Positions 1 through 11,520 are shown, counted from the stretch's first letter. The stretch is DNA of 64,000 nucleotides from Dactylorhiza incarnata (GCA_033032865.1 JAWHQI010000520.1:310001-374000); one strand, 5' to 3'. Numbers and translations: made by a program. Notes: generated by a model from the letters alone, not told the origin.

Positions 1-752
1 TTGACAGAGGGGCCGCCTTTCAGGTCATGGTGGCCGATGGAAGCAAGTTGAGGTGTGAGGGGGTGCTGAATGGGGTGGAGTTGCGGATGCAGGGATACGT
101 GTGCCATACCGACGTCTACATGCTATCGATTAGGGGGTCCGACATGGTCCTTGGGGTTCAGTGGCTCAGACAGTTGCGGCGCGTGACCACGGATTGGGAT
201 CGGATGACATTGGAGTTTACTCAGCAGGGGACGGACCATTGCCTACACGACATACAATCATCCCCACTCAAAGAGATCTCTATCCGGAGTGACCACGGAT
301 TGGGATCGGATGACATTGGAGTTTACTCAGCAGGGGACGGACCATTGCCTACACGACATACGATCATCCCCACTCAAAGAGATCTCTATTCGGAGCTTGC
401 AGAGATTGGAGGAGCAGGGCAGCACGATGCCCATGGTACTAGGAGTGATGGCCATTGTACCAGTCACCTCTGAGGAGCCCGAGCAGATGCAGGCCCTACT
501 GGCACAGTACGAGGATGTTTTCGAGGAGCCACACACTCTTCCTCCCTTGAGATTTCGCGACCACCAGATTCAGTTGAAGGCGGTGGCGGATCCTACAAAT
601 ATCCGGCCCTACCGCTATCCTCATATCTAGAAGGCGGAGATAGAGCGCAGTGTCCGAGAGATGCCCGCCACCGGCGTTATACGGCCCAGTACCAGTGCTT
701 TCTCTTCACCGATCATATTGGTGAAGAAAAAAGGATGGTTCATCGAGATTCT
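1..752 (+). pseudogene. Ty3/gypsy pol fragment (protease to start of reverse transcriptase)
   Basis: The + strand encodes a retropepsin-like region (residues GVQWLRQL and MTLEF, typical of the gypsy protease C-terminus), then a linker with YEDVFEEP and LPPLR, and the opening RT motif IRPSTSAFSSPIILVKKK. It is not functional. A 106-bp tandem duplication (183-394) shifts the frame, a stop follows YPHI near 630, an extra A sits in the run coding VKKK near 731, and homology ends near 752 where the next element begins. The 5' part lies off the left edge. The continuation of RT is not seen elsewhere in the window. Family assignment is from motifs only. Confidence 0.8.
183..394. repeat. 106-bp tandem duplication inside the gypsy fragment
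   Basis: The segment starting GTGACCACGG at 183 is repeated at 289 with only scattered differences, giving two adjacent 106-bp copies. Because 106 is not a multiple of three, the duplication breaks the protease frame. It probably arose after the element stopped being functional. Confidence 0.9.
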
Positions 753-2130
753 TGATGAGTCTGGTTTATATAGCTATTTCCACACTCATCTGGGTTGTTT
801 ATATTGCCAATGCACTTCACTTATTGCTCATAAATGTTTCTATTTGATCACATTGTGTATTTTAACGCTAAGTGCATTCCTTGACCCATTTTGGTGTGAT
901 TTCTCGTATGTCTTACATTCGATCTATTCTGTGATGATATACCTTTATTGTGGATTATGTGGAATGCCTATATCAGTGGTCTTCCTGCAGGTACAAGGGT
1001 TTTGTGGACGCTTGGAGTTGGGTTGGGCCATTTTTAGCTTAATGGGCCACTGGTCGTGCGTTTTTGTTCGCGCACGATCAGGCGCACAACCACTGGTCGT
1101 GCACATTCCCTCTTTTCCAAACCGAGCGGTTCGCACGATCACTGGCCTTCTTCTCGCACGACCACTGGTCGTGCGCCACTGATCGTGCGCACTATTTTTT
1201 CTGCTCCGTATTTAAATGCTGGACCCGCGATTTTAGGGCAGGCCGGACCATTGCCACCAGTTCTCCCCCGCTCCGTTTTTGCTCTCCACATGCCCTCCAT
1301 CCATCATTTGGGAAGCATCCTCTGGTGATTCTAAGCCACATCCAAGGATCCGAAAGCCTTCCCGGCCATCTACGACAAGCAAATCAAGGTTTGGACGTTT
1401 CCATTTGGTGAAGAAGAACCTAAACTAGAGAAGAAGACGGAGAAAGATCATAGGTAGTGACAACCTTTGGATCCCGGAAGTAACCACGGACTGAGCACAG
1501 AGGCGTCCTGACAAACCACCATTCCGGCCACGATCTACGACGAGACTTCTCTTCTTGTGGTTAACTCTACACTTTTTCCATTTGTGAAATGTACTTTTAA
1601 CTCGTGTGATGAACTCGAATGCTCTTTATTTGTCTATGAATGAAAGCATTTCTAGTTATTGTCTTCACCTTGTTGTTAGGTTGTGATGCGCCTCGCCTCC
1701 ACTCCACATCCATTCCACACACGCACTCGTTAATCCACTCTAGCAAAAGCTAGAGGTGAGACTCCGAAGAGGTGCCTGCGACCCTCATAATCTGCACTTG
1801 AGATCACTCCATCCATCTGCCTACCGTCCATCCGCTTACCGAAGCACGACATCGCGGCCTGCACTAGTCATCTCGCCAAGCGAAGCGGTGCTCTCGACCC
1901 GCATTTTACTTTTCTTGTTATTAGAATAGAAAACCAAAACCAAGCCCGTTATTTACTTTCGCTCGCTGTAACAATCTTTCCACGACACGATCACTTCACC
2001 TACTCTGCATTCCTTGAGAGATCGATATTCGGGGATCATATTCCCAAAATTATTACTTGACAACGACCGGTACACTGCCGTTCAGACCGCATTTTGCTCT
2101 CGCTTTTAGCGGTGCAGAATCAGCGCGTCA
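753..2130 (+). mobile_element. 5' LTR of an Athila-like Ty3/gypsy element
   Basis: The left edge is placed where RT homology of the older gypsy stops and a sequence starting TGATGAG begins. The right edge ends in GTCA, eight bases before a primer-binding site of the tRNA-Asp type. The length, about 1.38 kb, suits an Athila-type LTR. It carries a cluster of the motif CACTGGTCGTGC (near 1049, 1091 and 1163), including a near-perfect palindrome at 1156-1174. No matching 3' LTR is in the window, so the left edge is inferred. Confidence 0.6.
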
Positions 2131-2137
2131 AGTTTTT

Positions 2138-2156
2138 TGTGCCGTTGCCGGGGAAT
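2138..2156 (+). other. Primer-binding site, tRNA-Asp type
   Basis: The sequence TGTGCCGTTGCCGGGGA lies just after the LTR end. It matches the complement of the 3' end of tRNA-Asp with one change. This PBS is characteristic of Athila/Tat-type gypsy elements (established knowledge) and sets the element's orientation as +. Confidence 0.8.
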
Positions 2157-2245
2157 GCAGGCGTGAAGTGATTTTTGCTGTTGAAAAAAAATTGTTACAG
2201 GGCTTGTTGTTTTTGAGCAGTTTTTTTTGTATTCTTCTTTTGTGT

Positions 2246-3802
2246 ATGCAGGGGCAAGCTCCAGGTGACATATTCCCTTTCGACCCAGAGATAGAGAGGA
2301 TTGCCCGTGCACGACGGCATGCTGCAGTTGCTCTTGCTAAGATGGGAGATAATTTGAATCAAGGAGAAGGCCACAGGGGTCGGGGAGTGCCCGAGGATGG
2401 GCAGAATGTTAATGTGGATGAACATGAAGTGAACCGGCCGAGGCCTTGCACCATGAGAGACTACACCACTCCGACTGTAGGGAGTGTATATCCGGGGTTC
2501 GGGCCGGCTATCACAAACGCGCAGTTTGAAATTAAACCGGCTATTCTGAATATCATTCGGAATAACACCCAGTTTTCCGGATTGCCTTCTGAAGACCCCC
2601 ATCTTCACCTGGCCGAGTTTTCTGACATATGCGCCACTTTCCGCTATGCGGGTATATCTGATGCTGTCAAGCTGAGGCTCTTTCCATTTTCACTGAGAGA
2701 TAAAGCCAAGGCGTGGCTTCACACCATTCAGCCGGGAACCGCCGCTACTTGGGACGCTTTGTCTTCCAAATTCTTGGGGAAGTTCCATCCGGTGGATAGG
2801 ATTGTGAACTTGCGCCGGGAACTAGCTTCATTCCGCCAACAAGATCAGGAAACACTAGCGGAAGTATGGGAGAGGTTCAATGATCTCCTGCGGAAATGCC
2901 CTAACCACGAGTTCCAGCCTTGGAACCTCGTGGACAATTTCTACTTTGCCATCGACCTCAACTACAGGGTGATGATTGATGCTGCAGCAGGAGGGACCCT
3001 TATGAACCATACCCCGGAAGAAGCCTTGCGGATACTTCAAGATACAGCCTCGAACAGCAAATACTGGACAACAGGGAGGAACACGTAGAAGAACACCAGT
3101 GGTATCCTCGCCTTGAGATCAGTTACCCCTACTGCAACGCCTGTAACCGTCATATCCTGCCTAGGGTGTGGAGCAGCAGGACATCATGCATATGAGTGTC
3201 TAGGAGAGGATCTCTTAGGTGATTTCGCAAACTTGAATATTACTGAATCTATTAATATCATGGCTAATCAAAATAGGGGAATGCCGTACGGAAATGTTTA
3301 TAACCCGGGCGTGAGAAATCACCCCAATTTTGCTTGGGATCAAAATACTGCTGGCCAAAGATGGCAGTCGGGGCAGCATCAGTTTGATGCTTCTGCTTCC
3401 GGAAGTCAACCGCGACCGCCTCATGCGGGTTATAATCAAACACCTCCGACACCTAGAAAGAGTAGCTTGGAAGAGACGCTAGAAAAATTAATTGAAATTA
3501 CCCAAGCTAACATGGCTAACCAAACGGCATCGATGAGAAGCCTGAAAGTGCAAATGGGCCAATTGGCCCAAGCGGTTTCCGAGCGCGTTCAGGGCACCCT
3601 TTCTAGTACCACTGAGAAGAATCCGATCGAAAATGGGAAGAGGGTTGCTGATGCTGACACCATTAGCCGTGGTGATTGGGTACTCCCATGCTGCATTAAT
3701 AATGTGAACACTACGACGTTGTGCGACTCCGGTTCGTCACGCCACATTCTTGCTTTGCAAGATGCTGAGAAGTTGAATCTCCATATGGGTGTGGATGACT
3801 AG
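2246..3802 (+). pseudogene. Athila-like gag polyprotein, broken
   Basis: The start is placed at ATG 2246 (MQGQAPGDIFPFD), because the frame upstream lies in the leader. The gag core is clear at 2480-3060 (PAILNIIRNN, HLHLAEFSDI, LRLFPFSLRDKAKAWL, FHPVDR, LRRELASFRQ, LAEVWERFNDLLRKCP), as in retrotransposon gag domains of Athila/Tat type. A stop at 3086-3088 and a frame change interrupt it. It resumes from 3113 with a CCHC-like zinc knuckle (CLGCGAAGHHAYEC) and the family motif YNPGVRNHPNFAW, then runs into the protease start (LCDSGSS at 3721). A stop at 3800-3802 ends this frame. Confidence 0.85.
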
Positions 3803-4288
3803 ACGTCTCTTACTCTAGCTAATGGAGCGGTGGTGGAAACTGATGGGGAAGTAAGAAAAGTCAAAGTTGTGGTTGAAGGGACTGAGGTGGTGACTGATTT
3901 CCAGGTTCTGGGACCCCGTGAGAACAAGTCGGTTCCAATTCTGGGTGTCCCATTCCTGAAGGAGAGCAGGATGAAAATAGATTTTTCTAATGGTTGCGTC
4001 GCTATACGTCCTAGAGTGACGACCTCTATCGTGACCATAACCACAACTTCTGACTTCGATTCTTCACCGATTTTGATTACTGATGAGTTTGTAAGTGTTG
4101 AAGAAAACAGGAAAGAAGAAGAGAAGAAGGCCGAGAAGGAAGACAAAGTGATCGATGGGATAGAGAAGATGGTTCCCTACACTTGGAAAACTCTATTTTT
4201 GAAATCGGTGAACCTAGTTTTATTCGGGAGCAGCTCCCTAGTTCCTTCTGTAGTAAAGTTAATAATGAACTTGTTAAGCGTTCCGTAG
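3803..4288 (+). pseudogene. Athila-like retropepsin C-terminal part
   Basis: The frame continues past the stop at 3800 with TSLTLANGAVVETDGEV, VPILGVPFLKESRMKIDFSNGCVAI, the second half of a retropepsin-like aspartic protease. The catalytic DSGS lies just upstream at 3727. After about 4100 the reading becomes a charged, low-complexity tail rich in E and K. No reverse transcriptase, RNase H or integrase follows. Confidence 0.75.
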
Positions 4289-5445
4289 CTTGGGCTGATC
4301 CGGTCGCCACTTCGATGTCGTCCACCACTAAGGTGGGCAACAATGAGGACTATATGAGATGGCGCTCTCCTACTGTGGAGAGAATGAAGAAGGAAAAACT
4401 CTAGCGCGCAGCGCGTCTTACGGCTCTCCGTGGTGAGAAAGAGGGGGCTAGGGGGAAGTTGGGTAAAACCAACTTTGGCCCTAAAGCTTCCACCCCTGGT
4501 CATTCTCAATCCACAGGAGAGATGCATCATAAATCTGTTGTTAGTTGATCGCGCTCTTTCAGTTTTTGATTTCAGGATTTTGCTGCTTTGAGATACTAAG
4601 ACTATTTTATTTCTCGTTAGTTGTTTGGTGAACTTTTCTATTATAAACTGCTATAATGCAGGTATTTGGTCCACTTGAAGGACGTTAAACAAAAGGGCTC
4701 CTGGGAGACAACCCAGTGGGACCACTTGGTTCCGTTCTGTTATCTTTCTCTATTTTATATATTTGTTTATTTTTGTTTTGTCTGGGAGATTACTTTAATC
4801 GCAGGTGCAGATCTATTTAGAGCATGACGGAACTGCCGCAAATGGACAAAATTATGGATCTTCTGGTAGGCTCATTTATGAGCCTAGGTATCCTCTACCC
4901 CTTAGCTCTTTTTATTATGCAAATGTTCTATTTTGATTTGATTGACTTTAAGTCTGGGGGAAGAGCCGTACCTGGTGCTCACTACACGTGCACATGCTCT
5001 AGCTTACCAGTAGTATTTTTCATTTTTGTCATAATTTCATATTTGCACCACACACTGTTTCACCCGCACGAGCGCGTACTCGCTTGTTTGTATGCTCCTG
5101 TATATTCACTTCTTGGTTGTGATGTAGGAATTGCTGTATTAGCCTAAAAATTGCAAGATGGAGTGACATGTTGACTCCTGTAGTGCTCTAGTTGAGTACT
5201 CGTGTCTTGCTTAGGAATTTGAGTAGAATTAGTTTTTATTTATGCTTCTAATTTACAATTAGTTGATTTGCGTAGATTTTAATTTATTTTACTCAAAATG
5301 GTGAATGTGGTTGAATCTAGTGGTAGCGTGGTATTGTGTGCAGGCGAGCGCGAGGTTCGTGTTGCTCGAGTCGGGAGGAAGGATTATCTTTCTCTGGGGC
5401 TAAGAACTTGCCCCAAACGACTCTCGAAGCATGGGTGCGAACAAT
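4289..5445 (+). mobile_element. 3' internal region of the Athila-like element (no pol)
   Basis: This stretch has the landmarks of the downstream non-coding part of Athila elements: the block GGGCTCCTGGGAGACAACCC at 4697-4716 and the purine-rich AGTCTGGGGGAAGA at 4951-4964, a possible polypurine tract. There is no RT, RNase H or integrase between protease and these landmarks. No 3' LTR is recognisable, and the element is cut off near 5445 where copia sequence on the other strand starts. It is either a deletion product or a pol-less family member. Confidence 0.55.
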
Positions 5446-5454
5446 TTGCAAGTT

Positions 5455-6306
5455 GAGTGTGACAAGACATTGGTAACCACCCGACAAGACATTGGTAACC
5501 TGCAACATCTTCAATAGGATCCTCATCATCTCTTTCAAACTGTGGTTGGCCTCCATAGGAGTATCAACAGGTCTACACCCACTCATACCAGATTGGTCCA
5601 GTAAATCAAAGCTATATTTTCTCTGAGAGATGAAAATATCATGTTTAGATCTAGCAACTTCAATCCCCAGAAAATACTTAAAAGTTTTCCTAGATCTTTT
5701 ACTTCGAACTCCTTTGCCATATTCCCCTAAAAATTTTCACTTCTTCAACATCACCACCTGTTATGACGATATCATATAGACAATGAGAGCCGTTAACATG
5801 TTATCCTTTTGTTTGATAAACACAGTATGTTCGACATGACTGTCTGTATACAAGATAGGTCACGACTTTGTGAAAACAATTAAACTAAGCCCTCGGAGAT
5901 TGCTTCAGACTGTAGAGAGCTTTGCTAAGTTTGCACACTTTCCCTTCTAAACCGTGAGGGGAAAAACCACGGGGAGAGAAATATATACCTCTTCTTATAA
6001 GTTTCCATGAAGGATTGCATTCTTCACGTCCAATTGGGTAAGATCTCATCCCTTGCACGTATCACAAAATATCAAGACTTTTATAAAGTTCATTTTTGCT
6101 ACAGGGGCAAAAGTTTATTGATAATCGATCCCCAGGGTTTGAGTATATCCCCTTGCCACCAGTTTCTCTTTGAAACGTTCTACCGAGCTTTCAGAGTTCT
6201 GCTTCACGGTGAACACCCACTTACAATCAACATTCTTCTTTTTGTGTGGGAGGTGTGTTAAATCCCATGTATGATTTTTTCCTACGGCTAATATTTCCTC
6301 AATCAT
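5455..6306 (-). pseudogene. copia reverse transcriptase remnant
   Basis: From 6306 the - strand reads KNHTWDLTHLP, CKWVFTVKQN and KEKLVARGYTQ, the start of the copia RT. From 5586 it reads SGCRPVDTPMEANHSL, near the RT end. The middle of the RT, including the YVDD segment, is too decayed to read in one frame. RNase H is missing. Confidence 0.75.
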
Positions 6307-6785
6307 TGCCTCTTTCCACTTTTGATGCCCAAGAGCCTCTTTCCATGAGGATGGAATAGAAATAGATGCAAGAGAAGATACAAAAGCTCTATGTTAAAGA
6401 GCTAGAGTGTCATACGAAACATAATGAGACAATGGGTGTTGGGTGCAAGATTTGATACCTTCACCGAGGGAAATTGGAAGTACAGATGAACCTGCTGACG
6501 GATTTGGCAGTGACACTTGAAGAATGGGATGAGCATGTGTGTTATGTCCTTTACACCATCTGGTGTACACCTGTATATGTGTTAGGACCTTTACACTGTT
6601 TGGTGTACACCTGTAATTCCTGTTCTTTATGAGGAAGCTCACCCGAATTGGGGGTCTCAACATGAGTCTAAGTTTGTGGAGGAATGGAGTATGGAGGAGG
6701 AATCAATTAGAATATAGTAGGATAATTCACTTATTCTGTAGGTGTAGACTCCCCCTGAAGTGAGGTCACTTAATAAGGCTCGGAT

Positions 6786-7708
6786 TCACGAAAGGTAATA
6801 TTCATGGTGACAAACCAAGAGGTGATAGCATTTATACCCTTTGTGAGTAGGAGTGTAGCCAAGGAACACACATTTGACAGCACTGGGGTCAGGTTTAGAC
6901 CCGCCCCAAGAATGTATGTGAGCAAAGCACACATAACCAAATAATTTTGGTTGGAGAGTGGTTGGGGTTATCCTTACGGTTATAAGAGGGGTTTGGTGCC
7001 TCAAGGCCCGAGAGGGCATGCAGTTGATGAGATGGGAAACCGTGATATTGACATTACTCCAATAGAATTTAGGAAGGTTCATAGTGAATAATAAACACCG
7101 ACCAACATCTAAGAGGTGACAATTTTTCATTCAGCTACCCCATTATGAGAAGGAGAATGAACACATGAAGTTTGATGGATAATGTCATGATTAGCAATGC
7201 ATCGTTCAAAGAGGGAGTTGATATACTCCCGACTATTATCACAACGTAAACTTTTGATAGTAGCGGATAATTGGGTAGAAACCATGTTATGAAATTTCTG
7301 AAAAATAGAAAATACTCCACTCTTTTCTTCATCAAATATACTTTAGTAGTGCAAGAAAAATAGTTAATAAATGTAACAACAAATGTCAACCATAAATTGA
7401 GGCAATATGGCAGGGCCCCCAAACATGAGTGTGATCAATATGAAAAGGAGTAGTACTGGGTAACGATGCATGATTAATAGAAATATGATGATGTTTGGCC
7501 ACAACACATACATCACAAATAAGATTTTTAAAATACATAGAAGAAATAACAGGAAATAAACGTTGCATGGTAGCAATAAAGGGATGACCATGACGACGAT
7601 GTCATATGAGTAAGGTAGATGTCTGCATAGTGTGGAGAGCTTGTGGAGATGGAGACCGACTAGAGGAGTCAAACACTTACAGGCCATCCTGCATGCTACC
7701 AGAGGCAA
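6786..7708 (-). pseudogene. copia integrase remnant
   Basis: The - strand reading contains pieces of the GAG-pre-integrase and integrase core in three frames: HIDHTHVWGPCHIASIYG near 7390-7450, a central segment, and LPKFYWSNVNITVSHLINCMPSRAL with KCVFLGYTPTHKGYKCY at 6786-7130. Several frame changes make it a pseudogene. Identification is by motif order and the neighbouring RT. Confidence 0.75.
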
Positions 7709-8239
7709 TCACCTTCTCCGTATTCAGATCCGGAAAGACACAATGAGATGGAAAAAAAGGTGGCTGAGCATTCAAGAGAATGAGCTAAATCACTAACATA
7801 AAGTAAATTACGTGTAAAATTTAGAACATGAAATACAAAAGATAAAGTGAGAGAGGAACAAGGGATGAATCCTTTTCCAGCAATGGAGTGAAAGAGTCAT
7901 CAACAATGCTCACTTTATTTCTTCCAGACAGGAGAGAATAAGACACAAAACCCGAAGCTGATCCAGTCATACGATCAGTGGATCCTGAGTCGATAATCGA
8001 ATGTGGAGAAGGGAGAGTAGTAGCTGAGTGGGTACCTGGTGTACTTGTGTGGGCAAGGGACGATGAGGAAGTAGAGGCGGTGGGAGTCTCAAAAGTAAGA
8101 CCATGCATCAACCAACGAAGAGTCTGCATCTCTTCTACAGAAAAGAGGACGACTGAGAACTGTCCTCGGGAACCTTTGTCAGAGCTGAGTGATATGATGG
8201 AGAGTTTCTCCGTTGAGTTCTGCGACGACGTGATGCAGA

Positions 8240-8746
8240 TCTGCTCCTTGGAGGAGGAAAGCCATGTAGGCTGAAGCATGTATCCCGAGTATTACGAGGC
8301 TTTCCACAATAATCACAAGTCAAGCGATCCTTATTTTTAGGCTTTGGTTTGAATTCACGAGAAACTCAGCCTCCAAAATTGGGCTGATTAGCCACTAACG
8401 TTGATCCCTTAGTAACAATGATGGTGTTCCAAGACTAACTGTGGTCAAATTCCTGTTGTACAATGCTATAAACTTTAGGAAGTGAATGGATAAGAACACG
8501 TCCCAGAATTTGGATGATAATTTGATCAAAATCCCTATGCAGCCTATGTAAGAACTCAAACACGCGATTACGATCCTCGTGGGCCCTAATTAAGAGCTCA
8601 TTTGCATTACAGACCATGACAAGAGAGTCATAATAGTCGTACTCCTGATACAACTGAGTAAGCTTTAAGGTAGTAAGCAGATGGAGAGTGGTCACCCTGT
8701 CGGAGAAGAAATATCTTGCGGCGTAACTGGTAAATATAGGCCGCAT
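8240..8746 (-). pseudogene. copia gag remnant with zinc knuckle
   Basis: From 8746 to 8435 the - strand encodes a gag segment (LYQEYDYYDSL, AHEDRNRVFEFLHRLHRDFD). From 8323 another frame shows CDYCGKPRNTRDTCFSLHG, a CX2CX4HX4C-like knuckle with the histidine position altered. A frameshift or small deletion separates the parts. It is non-functional. Confidence 0.75.
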
Positions 8747-8760
8747 TCCCCTTGCGGGAG

Positions 8761-8956
8761 TAAGTAGTTTCTACACGTTTCTGTCAGCAGCTGTGTCCAG
8801 GAAAAGGTAATTTCGAGCAATGAACTTCTGCATGAAATTCGCGAGCCATGGGATAACAAGAGAGTTCTCAGACTCCCATTGAGATATTAGTATAGTCTTT
8901 TAATAGTCTGAGTTTAGTCTCACATCGCCTGTTTACTTTTGTGTCCATGTGTCTTA
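8761..8956. other. Unassigned spacer and target of the intact copia
   Basis: About 200 bp lie between the decayed copia and the left LTR at 8957. I see no coding exon. The last five bases, TCTTA (8952-8956), are the left copy of the target-site duplication of the element that follows. Confidence 0.5.
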
Positions 8957-9074
8957 TGTAGTAAATAATGGAAAACCCACATATCTCCCAATGGGGAGAC
9001 TCAATATATATATAACTAGTAAAGAATAAAATAATTACAACAATACACATATTACATAAATAACAACTCCAATA
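8957..9074 (-). repeat. 3' LTR of the copia at 8957-13932
   Basis: 118-bp LTR matching 13813-13932 except for the length of an AT dinucleotide run. The polypurine tract lies directly inside it at 9075-9086. Confidence 0.92.
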
Positions 9075-9081
9075 CTCCCCC

Positions 9082-11520
9082 TCAAGCTGGAGCAAAGATA
9101 TCGATCATGCCCAGCTTGGAAGTAGTCAGATCTAAACGAGTAGGACCGATAGCTTTAGTCAAGGCGTCGGCAAGCTGATCGGCAGAGGAGACATAAGCTG
9201 GAATAACAGACCCAATCCGAACATGATCCCGCAAGAAATGTACATCCATCTCAATGTGCTTGGTGCGCTCATGTAGCACTGAGTCCTGAGTGAGAAGAAT
9301 AGCTGACTTGTTATCACAATAGAGAGTTGAACCTGAGGTATGGGATAGGCCAAGTTCTGTCAACAGCGATCGGAGCCAAACCAACTCTGTTACACCATGA
9401 GCCATGGCCCGATATTCGGATTCAGCAGAGGAGCGGGATACGATAGGTTGTTTCTTACTCCGCCATGATATGAGATGATCATCATGGAAAACACAGAAAC
9501 CTGACGTAGACCGGCGATCAGTCAAAGAGCCAGCAAAGTCCGCATCAGTGAAGCAGGAGAGACTAGGAGTACTACCAGCCCGATAGAACAATCCAAGGCC
9601 AGGAGCACGCTTAAGATAGCGAAGGACACGTCTAGCGGCCTCAAGATGCGACGTCCTGGGAGAGTGCATAAACTGACTCAAAACACTCACAGAGAAGCTG
9701 ATGTCATGCCTAGTATTGGTCAAGTAGATCAAGCGTCCAACCAAACGCTGGTACTGAGACGGATCAGGGAGAGAATCACCAGATTCAGCATGAAGGCGAT
9801 GGTTGCTATCCATAGGAGTGCTCGCGGGACGACATCCAAGTAGACCTGTATCCCGAAGAAGGTCTGAGGTATACTTTCGCTGCGATATGGAGATACCCTT
9901 CCGTGAGCGAGCAACTTCAATCCCAAGAAAGTAGCGGAGGGGTCCAAGGTCTTTCACCTCAAAGGCTGAACGGAGAGTAGCTTTCACCTCAGAAATCCCA
10001 GGAGGGTCATCCCCTGTAAGAATAATGTCATCAACGTAAACCAAGACAATGGTGCGACGTCCATCCGAGGTGGCTCGGACGAAGCAGGTGTGATCGGCAC
10101 TACACTGGGTGAAGCCAGACTGGAGAAGAACCGAGCTGAACCGTTCAAACCAGGCACGAGGAGACTGTTTTAAGCCATACAGGGATTTGTGGAGGCGGCA
10201 GACTCTCCCCGAATACTCCCCCTTAAGGGAAAACCCCGGAGGAGGAGCCATATAGACTTCCTCCCGTAAATCTCCATGCAGAGAAGCATTTTTGACGTCC
10301 AGCTGGTAAAGCGGCCACGCCCGCGATGCCGCAAGAGAGAGCAAAAGGCGAACACTGGTCAGCTTAGCCACGGGAGCAAAAGTGGCACCGAACTCGTCCG
10401 GAGCCTGAGTGAAACCTTTGGCGACCAAACGAGCCTTGTATCGATCAATGGACCCGTCAACAGAGTACTTGACGGTATAGACCCATTTACACCCAACGGT
10501 GCGTTTCCCGGGAGGAAGGGGAACCAGAGACCATGTACCAGTGCGACGAAGAGCAGACATCTCATCCTCCATGGCCCGAACCCATCGGGGGTCAAGAAGG
10601 GCCTCAGCAGTCGAGGCAGGTATCCGAACAGAATCAACAGTAGCCACAAATGCCTGGTAAAAGGGTGAGAAATGCTGATAGGAAACAACGTTAGCCAGCG
10701 GGTACTCCGTGATAGGAGGGAGAACACAAGCACGCTTGCCCTTCCGCAGGGCAATAGGTAAATCAACAGAAGTAGGAGAAGAGAGAGGTTCAAGGGAGGT
10801 ACCTGCAACCGGAAGGAGCTGCTGATCCGAGACTAGAGGAGAAGTGGGTGCAACCGATGGAGCCGGCGGTGGACGACGAGAGTAAGTCCGGAGGACTGGT
10901 GGAGCAGTCGTGGGCACATCGGCAGGAGAAGGAGGGACGACAGGAAGAGGTTGAACAATGGTAGGAAGCGAGATGGGGGTCAAAGGAAAGAATGGGACCT
11001 CCTCATGAAAGGTCACATCCATAGAGTAAATCACACGGCGGAACTGAGGATCATAGCACCGGTAGCCCTTAGTGGTAGTGGAGTAGCCGAGGAAGAGGCA
11101 ACGAACGGCTCGGTCATCGAGTTTCGTCCGGGAAGGACGTCGGTCCTGGACAAAACACACACAACCAAAAACGCGTAGAGGGATGGGAAAGGTGGGGGCG
11201 GAGGGATGAAGAAGAGTATAAGGAGGACGTCCACCAAGGGGACGAGAGGGGGTCCGATTGATAAGGAAGGCAGCGGTGAGAAGCGCGGCACTCCAATAGG
11301 GCTTGGGAACATTCATGCCCCGAAGAAGGCAACGAACAGAGTCCAAGAGGTGGCGATTTTTACGTTCAGCGACCCCATTCTGTTCGGGGGTACCCGGACA
11401 GGAGAACTGATGGACAGTACCCTCAGTGTGGAGGAGAAGATCAAAGGGGCGAGAGGTGTACTCACCCCCATTGTCAGAGCGGAGGATGCGAACAGACTTC
11501 CCATACTGGGTCTTTATCAT
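9082..11520 (-). CDS. copia integrase C-half, reverse transcriptase and RNase H
   Basis: A single open frame of 812 codons. Integrase: RILRSDNGGEYTSRPF (catalytic D), PEQNGVAERKNRHLL (catalytic E), then CLFLGYSTTTKGYRCYDP. RT: CKWVYTVKYSVDGSIDRYKARLVAKGFTQ, YQLDVKNASLHGDLREEVYM and LVYVDDIILTG with the catalytic DD. RNase H: FTDADFAGSLTDRRSTSG, SRSSAESEYRAMA, LYCDNKSAI and HERTKHIEMDVHFLRD. It lacks its own ORF start, since in copia this is the downstream part of one gag-pol polyprotein. Upstream, at about 11560, a frame change separates it from the first integrase part. All RT and RNase H catalytic residues are present. Confidence 0.93.
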   Translation of the reverse strand: MIKTQYGKSVRILRSDNGGEYTSRPFDLLLHTEGTVHQFSCPGTPEQNGVAERKNRHLLDSVRCLLRGMNVPKPYWSAALLTAAFLINRTPSRPLGGRPPYTLLHPSAPTFPIPLRVFGCVCFVQDRRPSRTKLDDRAVRCLFLGYSTTTKGYRCYDPQFRRVIYSMDVTFHEEVPFFPLTPISLPTIVQPLPVVPPSPADVPTTAPPVLRTYSRRPPPAPSVAPTSPLVSDQQLLPVAGTSLEPLSSPTSVDLPIALRKGKRACVLPPITEYPLANVVSYQHFSPFYQAFVATVDSVRIPASTAEALLDPRWVRAMEDEMSALRRTGTWSLVPLPPGKRTVGCKWVYTVKYSVDGSIDRYKARLVAKGFTQAPDEFGATFAPVAKLTSVRLLLSLAASRAWPLYQLDVKNASLHGDLREEVYMAPPPGFSLKGEYSGRVCRLHKSLYGLKQSPRAWFERFSSVLLQSGFTQCSADHTCFVRATSDGRRTIVLVYVDDIILTGDDPPGISEVKATLRSAFEVKDLGPLRYFLGIEVARSRKGISISQRKYTSDLLRDTGLLGCRPASTPMDSNHRLHAESGDSLPDPSQYQRLVGRLIYLTNTRHDISFSVSVLSQFMHSPRTSHLEAARRVLRYLKRAPGLGLFYRAGSTPSLSCFTDADFAGSLTDRRSTSGFCVFHDDHLISWRSKKQPIVSRSSAESEYRAMAHGVTELVWLRSLLTELGLSHTSGSTLYCDNKSAILLTQDSVLHERTKHIEMDVHFLRDHVRIGSVIPAYVSSADQLADALTKAIGPTRLDLTTSKLGMIDIFAPA

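Larger units (their letters stand above)
5446..8760 (-). mobile_element. Decayed Ty1/copia element (no LTRs found)
   Basis: On the - strand, from 8760 down to 5446, the order is gag, zinc knuckle, protease region, GAG-pre-integrase, integrase and RT, the standard copia order. Numerous stops and frameshifts interrupt it. Its gag (YQEYDYYDSL, RIFEFLH-like LHRDFDQIIIQILGR) closely resembles the + strand copia at 21300-21790, so both belong to one family. The RT end shows MSGCRPVDTPMEANHSL at 5586. No LTR or PBS is visible at either end. Confidence 0.85.
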
